From Saccharomycopsis phalli (lineage: Eukaryota; Ascomycota; Saccharomycetes; Ascoideales; Saccharomycopsidaceae), in assembly GCA_020342235.1 (NCBI GenBank), contig CP073215.1:1054001-1118000 (forward strand): a stretch of DNA of 64,000 nucleotides. The letters are read 5' to 3'. Position 1 is the first letter of the stretch, and every line of letters starts with the position of its first letter. Both the position numbers and the translations under genes were made by a program. The notes beneath the pieces were generated by a model that was not told the DNA's origin, searched no databases, and saw only the letters and a program-made list of their open reading frames with translations. Below, in pieces: positions 18,659 to 28,352 of this stretch.

Positions 18659-20098
18659 CTATGGAATGGTCAAGGAAGTGGAATTTTTCCCTTGGGCAAG
18701 AATAGCTGCGACATTGGCCCCAGCTAATGCAGAAGTCTCCATTGTGCTAATAAAACTCTCCATTACATTCAAATAGTAAAGGTTTTCGTCGAGCTTAAAG
18801 TCAATAAAGTCGCCAATTGGCTTTTCGTACGGATATGACTGCCACAACTTTCTGTAGATCCAGGTGATCTCAGCACCATCATCGAGCATCCGAGTGAGGA
18901 AATTCATGGACGGCTTTCTTGGCGAAAACACCTTGTACACATACTCACAGGTCTCGTTGATATACGACCGGGTGCTCACCGAGAAAAACGGAATCGACGA
19001 CAGGTTCAGCAACTTCGACGTGAGAATCGCAGCAGGCATGTCCCCCTTAAAGTTGAAGTACTTTCCGTTGAGTCGCGACCGGGACGTGAACAAGGTAACG
19101 TGGAGATGCACGTAGTCAACCTCAGGCACATTGTATGGCAAGCAGGCAAGATCGGTCTGATGATAAGGACCGGCAATCACGACTTTATCGTAGGTTTCCG
19201 ACACGGACTTGCCGTCGCAGATCGACTTGACCTTCCATCTATTGTCTGCAGTCTTTTTGATCTCCCTGACCTTGGTGCTGAGCCGCAAATCCGCCTTGGA
19301 AGCATTGACAAAGTTTGCAAAAATCTGCCAGTTCCCGCCAACAACCGAGGAGGTACTATCTGCAGCAACTGAGACAAGAGTCTCGAGCCCGTGGATTTGG
19401 TCCAAGTTCTGTGCGTAGTTGACCCGTGTAAGCGATGAGACAAACTCATTAGCATACTTGTCTGAGACTCCGCTTGCACTAAGCACGTTATTACCAGTGG
19501 AGTTGAGAAGGGTGAAAAAATCGGCCTTTTGTGATGCCTCGTTCAAGCTGAAGGGAAAATCGTTCTGATAGAACACCAGCAAGAAGCTCTTGATCATCTT
19601 GGAGGTCAACGTCTGCACCTTCATTGGCGCAAGCCCGTAGCGCATGGCCATTTTCACGGGGAAAAGTTTCGAGCTGGTGTCGAAGTTAAAGAAAATTTCG
19701 CTGCCGTCATAAAGCCCGATTGTGCTGAATTCCTCACTCTCGCCGTTTGTCACCTTTGACCCGTTGTTCAACTTGAACGTCTCGACTGCATTCACCAATA
19801 TCTGGTTAGCACTAACATACACAGACGCACCAAGCTCAACTGGGTAAGCAGGGTTTTCGTGCACGTTGACGGTGGTGCTTCTTCCGCCGACGTAGTCTCG
19901 GCGCTCAAAGATGGTGATATCCGCAGCGTGGCCCGTATATTTCTGATAGTGATATGCAAAACTCAGTCCGCCTGCACCAGCACCAATGACAGCAATTTTC
20001 TCTCTCGCATCAGCAGAGACCGTCTCTGGATTGCTGAGGAAGGAGATAAGGTACACTAATAAAAGAATCATAGTCAGTAATAATAGCTGATAGGACAT
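18659..20098 (-). CDS. prenylcysteine lyase/oxidase-like FAD protein
   Basis: The 479-residue protein begins with a hydrophobic signal or anchor (about residues 3-21), followed by a dinucleotide-binding fold: KIAVIGAGAGGLSFAYH with GAGAGG at 39-44, then ITIFERRDYVGGRS. NPAYPVELGASVYV and the C-terminal half fit the prenylcysteine oxidase (PCYOX1) family, which cleaves the thioether of farnesyl- or geranylgeranyl-cysteine left after turnover of prenylated proteins. Several N-glycosylation sequons fit a lumenal or vacuolar location. Family assignment is by recognition; the exact substrate is not tested by the sequence. Confidence 0.75.
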   Translation of the reverse strand: MSYQLLLLTMILLLVYLISFLSNPETVSADAREKIAVIGAGAGGLSFAYHYQKYTGHAADITIFERRDYVGGRSTTVNVHENPAYPVELGASVYVSANQILVNAVETFKLNNGSKVTNGESEEFSTIGLYDGSEIFFNFDTSSKLFPVKMAMRYGLAPMKVQTLTSKMIKSFLLVFYQNDFPFSLNEASQKADFFTLLNSTGNNVLSASGVSDKYANEFVSSLTRVNYAQNLDQIHGLETLVSVAADSTSSVVGGNWQIFANFVNASKADLRLSTKVREIKKTADNRWKVKSICDGKSVSETYDKVVIAGPYHQTDLACLPYNVPEVDYVHLHVTLFTSRSRLNGKYFNFKGDMPAAILTSKLLNLSSIPFFSVSTRSYINETCEYVYKVFSPRKPSMNFLTRMLDDGAEITWIYRKLWQSYPYEKPIGDFIDFKLDENLYYLNVMESFISTMETSALAGANVAAILAQGKNSTSLTIP

Positions 20099-20663
20099 GG
20101 TGTGTTTATATAGTTGAGGGACTGGTGTTTTTCGACACTAAAAATCAAACAATGGCATATCCTATCCCAATCGGTGTTAGGCAGCGTTGGCACGCTAAAC
20201 TTAGCACACTACCATTCTCTACCTATATGTATCACAATCTCCGAGATTCAGGCATTTCCTACTCAATTACTTCTACAAATAGAAGTCAATTGCCCCTTGA
20301 AGTCTACTTTGGATATAATTCGCATCAAACATCTATGCACCAATATGCACTCATCACCTACTGTCCTCTGGTTGTGTACCAGCATTTTTTATCGCCCGAG
20401 TCCCCTATCCATCTTTTTTTTTTCTTCGCCCTGACATGATCCCTCCCCCCTGGCATGCTACCATGCCTGGCACTTCTGGAGGAAAAACTGGCTCAAAGAT
20501 ATCGTAATACTCCTCAAATGTCCAAATATAATACCCCCTTTGGAAATTCACCTCTGGATAGCCGTCCTTAATGGGGATATTGCATTCCGGCGCAATGCTC
20601 AAGCACAATGTAGTTACCCGCCCGACATCGGGGTAATGCATACGTCTGAAAATAATATACTGC
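20099..20663. other. intergenic region between prenylcysteine lyase gene and DIB1
   Basis: The 565-bp divergent region holds two promoters. A plus-strand frame at 20125-20439 looks like chance. A minus-strand frame at 20405-20641 is listed separately. TTACCCG at 20614-20620 lies 44 bases before the DIB1 start, and a T-rich run lies near 20415. Confidence 0.5.
20405..20641 (-). CDS. possible small protein, unidentified
   Basis: An ATG at 20641 opens a 78-residue frame starting MHYPDVGRV, with an aromatic, acidic centre (GYYIWTFEEYYDIFEP) and a basic tail. The composition looks protein-like, but the frame lies entirely in the DIB1 upstream region, covers its Reb1-like site and has no family that I know. 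Longer versions would overlap DIB1 exon 1. A chance frame is about as likely. Confidence 0.25.
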   Translation of the reverse strand: MHYPDVGRVTTLCLSIAPECNIPIKDGYPEVNFQRGYYIWTFEEYYDIFEPVFPPEVPGMVACQGGGIMSGRRKKKDG

Positions 20664-21129
20664 ATGGGAAGCATATTTTTACCACATTTGAAGACTGGCT
20701 GGTAAGTAACGAGCAACTTTCGCCATATACTGACAGAATAGGCACGTAGACCAGGCTATTTTGTCCGAGGATGATCGGCTAGTTGTAGTCCGCTTTGGCC
20801 GAGACAATGATAAGGACTGCAGGATCATGGACGAGTTGTTGTACAAAATTGCCGACAAGGTAAAACTTTTTGCCGTGATTTACCTCTGTGACATCGATGA
20901 GGTGCCGGATTTTAACCAGATGTACGAGATATATGATCCGATGACGATAATGTTCTTCTATCGGAATAAGCATATGATGTGTGACTTTGGTACCGGGAAT
21001 AACAACAAGATGAACTTCTTGGTGGAGGACCTGCAGGAGTTGATTGATGTCTTGGAGGTTATATATAGAGGCGCCAGAAAGGGAAAGGGTTTGGTGACTA
21101 GTCCCAAGGACTATAGCAGCAAGCACTAG
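20664..21129 (+). CDS. DIB1: U5 snRNP/tri-snRNP protein Dib1 (Dim1), one 40-bp intron
   Basis: Exon 1 (20664-20701) encodes MGSIFLPHLKTG plus two bases of a Trp codon. Exon 2 (20742-21129) continues HVDQAILSEDD. The 141-residue product matches the thioredoxin-like spliceosomal Dib1/Dim1 family: VVVRFGRD, IYLCDIDEVPDFNQMYE, MFFYRNKHMM, GTGNNNKMN and GARKGKGLV...SPKDYS. The intron (20702-20741) has donor GTAAGT, branch TACTGAC and acceptor ATAG seven bases on. Without splicing, the frame has no ATG near Trp13. Dib1 stabilises the U4/U6.U5 tri-snRNP before activation, so this splicing factor is itself encoded by a spliced gene. Confidence 0.95.
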
Positions 21130-21409
21130 CATTTACGTCTAACAATCCACGACGTATTATTTGTATGTATCCATCAATCTATAAGGTATCATATATTGTC
21201 TACGTATCATAATTGCCATCTACGACACTTTTCTGCCATCTACGACGTGTACACGTGTATTTTCCGTTACTGAATACCTACCATCCATGGTACATGCACA
21301 ATTATTACCCACTTTACCAACCTGTACTAGTTATTATATTACAGTATGCTGCAAGTGGGTAAGATACATTGGCTTGGCTATTCACAGGCTGACTAATCTT
21401 GAAAAGGAG

Positions 21410-21482
21410 ACGGTCCTGTAAAATCAAAACGGTCTGTAAAACAAAACGGTCCTGTAAAATCGAAACAGTCCTGTAAAAAGCG
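21410..21482. repeat. four imperfect ACGGTCCTGTAAAAT repeats
   Basis: Four diverged copies of a unit close to ACGGTCCTGTAAAATCAAA occur in tandem in the convergent gap between DIB1 and GRS1. Further left, near 21216-21250, GCCATCTACGAC is also repeated twice. No gene is seen in 21130-21727. Confidence 0.8.
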
Positions 21483-21627
21483 AGGACCTGGCTAGACCAT
21501 TGTGACAAGAGCTTGGGTCAGACACAAACTAATTAAGAAAAGACTGGATCCCCCAAAGGGAACTCAAAGCACGGTAACAATCAAACAGGTCATGGGCAAA
21601 TCATCAATACTGCATACACACATCCAA

Positions 21628-21691
21628 CATTCCCCTTCTACAACATCCCCCTTCTACAACATCCCCCTTCTACAACATCCCTCTTCTACAA
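21628..21691. repeat. four tandem copies of a 16-bp unit 3' of GRS1
   Basis: Four copies of CATCCCCCTTCTACAA, with one or two substitutions in the first and last, lie 36 bases beyond the GRS1 stop codon (minus strand), presumably in its 3' UTR. Confidence 0.95.
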
Positions 21692-21727
21692 CACATATAC
21701 ACAGGCGTATATTAATCTGCTATTATA

Positions 21728-23827
21728 TTAATCCTCGCTTTGGCCCTCAAACACCTTCAACTTCTTGGTACCCTCTGCCCAGCTAGCATCGTTGTAGGTG
21801 ATATCTCTAATGGCCTGGATCACATCCTCGGCAGAACCTCTCACCTGGGTGGTTGAGTCACGTTCACGCAAAGTCACGGACCCATCCTTGACCGAGTCAA
21901 AGTCGATGGTGATACCAAACGGAGTGCCCAACTCGTCATTTCTAGCGTATCGCTTACCAATTGACGCCGACGAGTCGTCGATCTTAAATGGGATCTGCTG
22001 CTTGCGGAGCAACGTCGAGATGCTCTTGACGATTGGTGTCAACTGCTCGTGATTGGACAACGGAACAAGCAACACCTTTGTAGGAGCAACGACCGGGTTG
22101 AAGGACAAGACAGACTTGGCGTGGTCGTCTTCACGAATGAAGAACGAGTGCTCGAAAATCGCATATATGATCCGCCCCAAACCAAACGAAGGCTCAATCA
22201 CCGACGGAATGTACTCGCGCACGTGCTCCTTGCGGGTCACCTGCCCAATGGCAATGAACAGGGAGTCCAACTCCACTGGCTCGGCCATACCCTTGATGGA
22301 GAACTTGATGGAGCCGTTTTCCTTCAACTCGGATGCCAACTTCTTCAACTCGTCCTGGTCCTTGTTGAGCAACCAGTCTTGCACGGTACCTGCGTCCTTT
22401 CTAAACTTTGGCCCAAACTTCTTCTTCTGGATCTCAATCTCGTACTTTGTGACCTCCACTGGCTCGCTCAACTTCTCGCGAACAACCAACTTCTCATTGG
22501 TTCGCTTGGAATGCACGGTCAAGTCGTACGCAGACCGGTCTGCACAGCCCACGCACTCGATCCAGCCGTACGACGTCAACAACTCGGCGTCCCAGCAGTC
22601 TTGTGCATAATGGGCCATTTCGTTCGACATGTGCTGTCTGAACCGCAACTTGGTCTCGTCCACGCCAATCTTCTTCAAGAATAAGTAGATCCGCCCAATA
22701 AAGTATCCGAGCGTCTCATTGTCCACAATCTTCTGTGCCACTGCCTCCTTCACCGTCAAGTACACCGGAGTGGTCTTGCCGGCCTGCTGCACCTCCCGTG
22801 GAAGAAATCCCAACTTGACGTGCTCCACCTCGGTGAACCGGGCATGGCGCTTGTCTGCAGGGTCCACAAAATGCTCGATTTCGGCCATGAGAAACTCGCG
22901 CACACGCAAGAGCCCTGACCGCGGAGAAATCTCGTTTCTAAACGACTTACCAATAGCTGCAGACGCAAATGGCATCTTGCTGTTGTTAAAGTCGTACAAC
23001 TTGTTGAAGTTCAAAAACTGCCCTTGCGCAGTCTCTGGGCGGAGGTACCCCTTGAGATTGCCCGATGGGCCAATCGCAGTCTCAAACATCAAGTTGAACG
23101 CCTTTGGTGGGTTCAACTTCTCCCCAGTGACGGGGTTTCCAATGTTGTACTTTTCCATCAACTGGCCCATCTCCTCGCCACTGTATCCGTCAATCTTTGC
23201 CAAGATAAACTCGTACTCTTGTACCACCGAGTCGTCCAACTTCTCCACCTTGATCTCCTTGACCTTCTTCTTCTTCTTCTTGTCGGTCGCCTCCTTTTCC
23301 GCATCGGCATTGGCATCCTCAATGGCTCCCCGAGCTTGCTTGTCGCCCTTCAACCGTGCTTCCAACACCTCCTCAATCAAATGGTCCGCCCGGAAAATCT
23401 CCCCGGTCTTGGGGTCGGTGCACATAAAGTCCGAAAACTTGTCCACGTGACCAGAGGTCTTCAACACCTCATAAGGAGTAAGCATGGTGGTATCAACCTC
23501 AAGCATATCCTCCTCCAAGACAAAGTGCTTTCTCCAGATATCAACTATGTTGGCCTGGAACGCACTTCCCGGCGGACCGTAGTCATAAAGCCCAGAGACC
23601 CCACCATAAATCTCAAAAGCTGGAGCAAAGAAGAATCGTCTCTTGAGGACAGACTCCAATTGCTCTCTGCTGAATGGTACAGAAGAATGTGATGACGTCA
23701 TGTATGTAAGATTGGTGCTCTTATGTTGAAATTGATGTTTCAAGGCCCGGAAGTATGTACTAAAGGCCCGCGACGTAATCGTGAATTGTTGCTGGCACCA
23801 CGAAAATTTCGCTGACTCACTAAACAT
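21728..23827 (-). CDS. GRS1: glycyl-tRNA synthetase, cytosolic and mitochondrial
   Basis: This is a class II glycyl-tRNA synthetase of 699 residues from the first ATG (yeast 690). Motif 2 is in FRNEISPRSGLLRVREFLMAEIEHF, and motif 3 is near PSFGLGRIIYAIFEHSF, before the anticodon-binding domain. A lysine-rich insertion (KKKKKKVKEIK) lies near residue 185. Two in-frame ATGs (23827 and 23701) are separated by 42 residues rich in Ser, Gln, Phe and Arg with almost no acids, typical of a mitochondrial presequence; the inner ATG starts MTSSHSSVPFSREQ. One gene probably supplies both compartments by alternative starts, as in S. cerevisiae, where the upstream start is a TTG. CACGTG (23830-23835) almost touches the first ATG, and a Reb1-like site is at 23857-23863. 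Confidence 0.95.
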   Translation of the reverse strand: MFSESAKFSWCQQQFTITSRAFSTYFRALKHQFQHKSTNLTYMTSSHSSVPFSREQLESVLKRRFFFAPAFEIYGGVSGLYDYGPPGSAFQANIVDIWRKHFVLEEDMLEVDTTMLTPYEVLKTSGHVDKFSDFMCTDPKTGEIFRADHLIEEVLEARLKGDKQARGAIEDANADAEKEATDKKKKKKVKEIKVEKLDDSVVQEYEFILAKIDGYSGEEMGQLMEKYNIGNPVTGEKLNPPKAFNLMFETAIGPSGNLKGYLRPETAQGQFLNFNKLYDFNNSKMPFASAAIGKSFRNEISPRSGLLRVREFLMAEIEHFVDPADKRHARFTEVEHVKLGFLPREVQQAGKTTPVYLTVKEAVAQKIVDNETLGYFIGRIYLFLKKIGVDETKLRFRQHMSNEMAHYAQDCWDAELLTSYGWIECVGCADRSAYDLTVHSKRTNEKLVVREKLSEPVEVTKYEIEIQKKKFGPKFRKDAGTVQDWLLNKDQDELKKLASELKENGSIKFSIKGMAEPVELDSLFIAIGQVTRKEHVREYIPSVIEPSFGLGRIIYAIFEHSFFIREDDHAKSVLSFNPVVAPTKVLLVPLSNHEQLTPIVKSISTLLRKQQIPFKIDDSSASIGKRYARNDELGTPFGITIDFDSVKDGSVTLRERDSTTQVRGSAEDVIQAIRDITYNDASWAEGTKKLKVFEGQSED

Positions 23828-24029
23828 GTCACGTGATTAGCAACAATATTATTGGTCGGGTAAGTTTGTTCGTTGACAGACTAACATGAGAGTTGGACGT
23901 GATGGACAATCTTCCGGGTTGCCAGAAACCATTTACTGTTTCCAATTTCTTGTGATACTGTTGACTGTCCTAAGGTCTTGGCTATATTATTTAATTAGCT
24001 ATCTTATCTAATCTTTTCTTCATTCACTT

Positions 24030-24215
24030 TCTTTAATCATCTTGAATCGTCTTGCTTAATCATTTTAAATCATCTTACTTAATCATTTTGAATCATCTTA
24101 CTGAATCATCTTACTGAATCATCTTACTGAATCATCTAACTTAAATCGTCTAGTGTATCTTAATTAATTGTCTTACTTCCCTTGCTTAATTAACTGTCTT
24201 ACTTCCCTTACTTAC
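24030..24215. repeat. imperfect AATCATCTTACT-type repeats
   Basis: A run of diverged units centred on GAATCATCTTACT (three exact copies near 24090-24135) is followed by two copies of a CTTAATTAA-TGTCTTACTTCCCTT unit near 24168-24215. This is a simple degenerate tandem array without coding potential. Confidence 0.8.
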
Positions 24216-24899
24216 CTCTGCCTCTCTCACTCACCTCGCAGTCCTTACACCTACTTCAAGCTACCTGTGCCTCTTCTGAATATCGCCTGCACTTGGACAA
24301 ATGACATCCGAAGCTACCCCACTGGTATATGTCTGTTTGATTAGAAAGTATATGGCAAGAAGAGGCGAGCAGTTTAAGCAAATCTGAGACAATAATAGAC
24401 CTTTTATACCTGAATAGAATATTAATTAAGTCGCATTGTGCCGATGAAATTAGAATGCAGTCATGAGTGAAATTTGACTGTATAGCCGTAGATCTATTCG
24501 ACTGTAATAAAGCAATCCATGCACTAGGAACTGCAATACAAATATTCACTGAATCATAGATGCAAAAACCTTTCTTTAATATTCAATCTTCGGCAGGGCT
24601 GAGTAATTTGCTGCTCCAGCAATACTGAACACAATGACGTGTTTAGGTTTAATAATTTTTCACTTGGCCATTGTCTCCCGCGATATACAGTCTAGATACG
24701 GAGATCTATTGGTCCCCCGCAACGCAGTGTTCGATTTTTTTCTTCTTCTTGACTATATTATATTGTGGCTCTTGATATACACAGTATTTTGTCTGATTTC
24801 AATCACATTCAGTCACTGAGCCTGGAGATCCGCATCGCAGCGTGGAACCTTGTAACCATTTCTGTAATAATTTTTCTCATTAGTTTCAAAGTTGCATTA

Positions 24900-25830
24900 G
24901 ATAAAATATTACCATTTTATTCCACAAGGACAATATTTTGTTTCCCAGTCGTTCATTGTGCTTTCAACTCCTGTCATGAGCGATTGGGCTATGTACCTTA
25001 ACCTTAACGAACCTATCATTATTTTGTCAGAAAATCTTGAACAAGAATATCTGACAGCAGAATAAATTACCAATGGAGCTCTCGATGAATTGGTACGTCG
25101 TATGAGATGACAAGACAACCTGCGCTTCACTTATCGATGTGCAAAAAACATATAAAACTGCCAATGTATAGAATGATTATACTTTAGGAATAATAACTCC
25201 TTGTCTTTTCAGAGAGCCCTTTGTTATGATTGACAATCTGTTTTAAGGGATTTTCTGCAGTGGTTTAATAATATTGTGGCTCCACTTTTGTATAGCTGTG
25301 CTTCAAAGGGTGAGACATTGTAAGTCAGATTATTGTCAAGAAATGACTTGAGCTGAAATCCAACTGAGACTGATGATTAAAATCCGGCTTTCTACAGAAT
25401 GCAAGTAGCATGTCATCGGCGTATTTTATTCTTTCTTTGTGTATATACAATGCTGTCGTATTACCATAGACATGCATAAAGAAGATTGTGTACAATTCTA
25501 AAATACGTATTGGGATGCTTATGGACTCAAAATATCAGCAGACGTCCATGAGCCACTGTATACACAACAATGATTAATCTATTGCTAGTTGATGCAACTT
25601 TCAGCAACGGATGTGAAAATCTCAAGAGCCGACGAATGCTGTATATTAATTACGTAGTGGGTCAAGTACTGACAATCCAATATTTGATCAACAGACCCTT
25701 GTTTTCACATGTACCTTTTGTTATACACCGTAACACTGGCGGTTTTAGAAAAACGAGCCATCAGCCTGTGTGCTTGATTTCGTTGCTGACAAATATTTCG
25801 AATGAGAATATCCAATAAAGTCGTTAGAAA
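24900..25830 (-). mobile_element. possible fossil of a retroelement (reverse-transcriptase trace)
   Basis: On the minus strand near 25395-25430 a short stretch reads KYADDMLLAF, which resembles the catalytic YxDD block of reverse transcriptases. Protein-like residues surround it on both sides. The element, if real, is old and thoroughly broken, with many interruptions and no recognisable ends. LINE-type or LTR-type origin cannot be told apart from so little. A chance match is possible. Confidence 0.3.
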
Positions 25831-27611
25831 AACAGTCTTCGCCATCATCTAACATACGACTACCAATACGTACCATGCAGCAAAATACCTGATTCTGATC
25901 TAACCAAAACTAATAATCGGGTGACTAGAGTGCTATTGGAATAGTACGGTGACATATCAGCCTAGTTGTATATACCACCTCACATGTTAGTTTCCCACGA
26001 GACTAATACTTTTCCATCTGCGAAAGAACCAGTATGCATGTTCTATTCCAATTGTACGTAGCTGCATCAGAATGTAATCTTCAAACTGGTCTTGAAACCA
26101 ATGGCAACTGTCGTTCCTTAAACCCGTGATTCCCCGTGGTTACCAACAGGGTAACCTAACAATGTCCCTGAGAATATCGTTACCAGGGGAGTTTACAGCG
26201 TGCATTGGTCACGTGTATAATTGGTTTTGGAGGCATTTCTCCTGGTGCGCGGTGAGCGGGGCGAGAATAAAGTTTACGTAGTTCCATGTAATGAAAAAAA
26301 AGAAAGCGAGTCGACTTTCCGCTTGTCGAACTCTAGACCATGCAGGCACGGATATTAGTAAGGATCAGCAATACAGGCACGACTAGAGTGGATGGAGTGG
26401 AACTAGTGACCTAATTGTGCTAGGCGAATCAGGCCGGTGATGATTATCGGCCTGTGCTGACATGCCGTATGGCTTGCAGACGGTTAGTAACATATTTCTA
26501 CGGCTATCCAATCTAACGGGGCTGCAGGGCGATATATGCGGCCTTTGATTTGGTAGCGTACTCAGATACGAGAGCCGGGCTTGCTCCAAGTTGTTATAAA
26601 CCATGGGTGGGGATCACGCTTTTTCTTCAAAAAAATTACCCTGTCATCGGGTCTGGTAACTTGTGAAACATTATTCAGGAACCGACAACTTTGCTTGGGA
26701 GGAGGGGGAGCACGGGGGGCAAGCGCTTGAAACAGCAAGAGATTAGACGAAAAGGTAGTACAAGAACAAAACGCACCGCTAGGTAAACGACATGGACCAT
26801 AAAATAAAGTTGCGGTTGTGGCATGTAAAAAGAAATAATAGAAGCATGTTAAAATGCATAGCATAGATTAAGCGAGTGTTGGTGCACTCAGAACCTGTAG
26901 CCTGCGGGTAACATTCAAGTGGTATATGCTAGCAAGAGGGTGTCTACTGCAAGCTGTGGGGTTTTTGCGGTTAATTATGCATGAGAAAAGTAAAATATCC
27001 AATGCAACTAGTAGCCAATGGGAAATATTAATAGAAATTGCAAATAAATTGCAGAGCTGTGCTAATTAAATTCAATGGCGAAATGCATGAATTGGGCGAC
27101 ATTAACGTGAACTACCACTCTTCTGTAACGCAAGTATGCGCATTAACTGCATATTATCCCAACTTTGTTTCTAGTGACTTTGTCGTATGTCTAGTGTATT
27201 GCTATTTTGTCCCGGGAAAATGTTTGCAATAAACCCCATGCCAAGGAAAAAGGCATCAAAAAAAAGACAATAGTAATGAATAACACAATGCTGGAGCCAT
27301 GCATTTTTTGGAAATGTCGCCGTTTGCCCAAGTGCCCGCGAATTTGCTAACCGATATAGGAAGCACTGATATGCAAACGGTATCAAGCTAAAAAGTATCC
27401 CACAGTAAATTCCCCATTTGTTTTTTAAATTCATCCCATTAGATTTTGCATCACAGTTTTTTCAAATTTTCAACTCTAAGTGGCACTTAAATCAGACAGT
27501 TTACGTAAACTATATTTAGATGTCGCATTGGTCGCCGAAAAAAAAACCGACCTTTAAAAAAACGTCCTAGAAAAAAAACCGTCAAGTGTCTATCTTTGTT
27601 TAGTGTGGATA

Positions 27612-28352
27612 ATGTCTTCCCACAATCGCATCTCAATTGACAATCTAAACAACTCGCCAGCGCCTTCACAGCTGCTGGCGCCTACTAAATCTGAACAGAG
27701 TGGCCAAGTTCCCTTGGCCAAGATTCAGCACCAATTCAAGTCGCACGAGAAGCTTACCTTGTTGAAGCAAGTTCTCAAGTACAACCCCTACAAGAATAAA
27801 AAGACAGGTTGGCAACAAGTCAAGGATGGCTACCTTGCTTGGAAGAATATCCACCGGCCGAAATACGCTGATCCTGCTGAGGATTACATCAAGAGAAAGG
27901 TCCAAGAGATTCTCCGTCTATACACTCGCCTGGGCAAAGACCTGTTGAAGGAGAATGGCTTCAACAACAAGGACTCGCCTGACGCGATTCTCTTTTTGGA
28001 TTTGACTGAGCAGATATTGAAGATCAAAATCGAGAACGAGAAGGATGAGCATCCTGACTATCGCGACACCACGCCGGAAACGTCGCTTTACGAAGAGGAC
28101 GAGTCGCGCAGCACAAAGAAGCGCAAAGTCAGTATACAGGGGTCGGTCTCGCGGGTTACGGTTGCCGACCTTGATGTCACCGAGTTTTTGGAGTTGATGA
28201 ACAAACACAACCAGCAGTTTGCAGCCACGTTTGCTACAGAGCTAACTAAGAGTATAAGCGAGACCTTGAGCAATGCAATCAAGGAGGCAATTCACGAGAC
28301 GTCCAAGAGTAACTTGGAAATCATCAAGACATTGGACATACGCACCAAGTGA
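27612..28352 (+). CDS. probable helical DNA-binding-type protein, unidentified
   Basis: The 246-residue protein has three parts. A polar N-terminus (1-40) is followed by a helical block (about 45-115) with KLTLLKQVLKYNPYKNKKTGWQ, aromatic residues spaced as in Myb/SANT-like or trihelix folds, and the basic stretch RPKYADPAEDYIKRKVQEI. A KKRKV nuclear-localisation-type sequence lies near 170, and a C-terminal amphipathic helix (about 185-246) could form a coiled coil. DNA binding is inferred from this architecture, not from a confident family match. The start is the first ATG; a GTG three codons upstream is not expected to be used. It has 3.8 kb of gene-free DNA upstream and 1.7 kb downstream. 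Confidence 0.6.
   Translation: MSSHNRISIDNLNNSPAPSQLLAPTKSEQSGQVPLAKIQHQFKSHEKLTLLKQVLKYNPYKNKKTGWQQVKDGYLAWKNIHRPKYADPAEDYIKRKVQEILRLYTRLGKDLLKENGFNNKDSPDAILFLDLTEQILKIKIENEKDEHPDYRDTTPETSLYEEDESRSTKKRKVSIQGSVSRVTVADLDVTEFLELMNKHNQQFAATFATELTKSISETLSNAIKEAIHETSKSNLEIIKTLDIRTK

Larger units (their letters stand above)
23828..27611. other. 3.8 kb gene-free region
   Basis: No convincing gene is present. The left end has the GRS1 promoter (CACGTG 23830-23835, CGGGTAA 23857-23863). A repeat-rich stretch follows at 24030-24215. A retroelement-like trace lies on the minus strand at about 24900-25830. A perfect hairpin GGTTACC/GGTAACC is at 26138-26156, CACGTG at 26210-26215, a second hairpin CAGGCCG/CGGCCTG at 26430-26454 and CGGGTAA at 26905-26911. 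Short frames at 26383-26864 look like chance. The region is the longest gene-free stretch of the window. Confidence 0.7.

Noticed and set aside
20125-20439. 104-codon plus-strand frame upstream of DIB1
   Set aside because: No recognisable features; lies in a promoter region and ends in a T-rich tract.
22049-23692. Plus-strand frames of 185-243 codons opposite GRS1
   Set aside because: They are antisense shadows of a highly conserved synthetase gene.
26205-26330. Point centromere starting at GTCACGTG
   Set aside because: No AT-rich CDEII of suitable length and no CDEIII core follow the CDEI-like box.
26438-26461. C/D-box snoRNA from TGATGA and CTGA
   Set aside because: The two boxes are only about 15 bases apart, too close for a C/D guide RNA.
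26383-26864. Two overlapping minus-strand frames of 73 and 100 codons
   Set aside because: Composition is chance-like, with no motif and no conserved neighbour.
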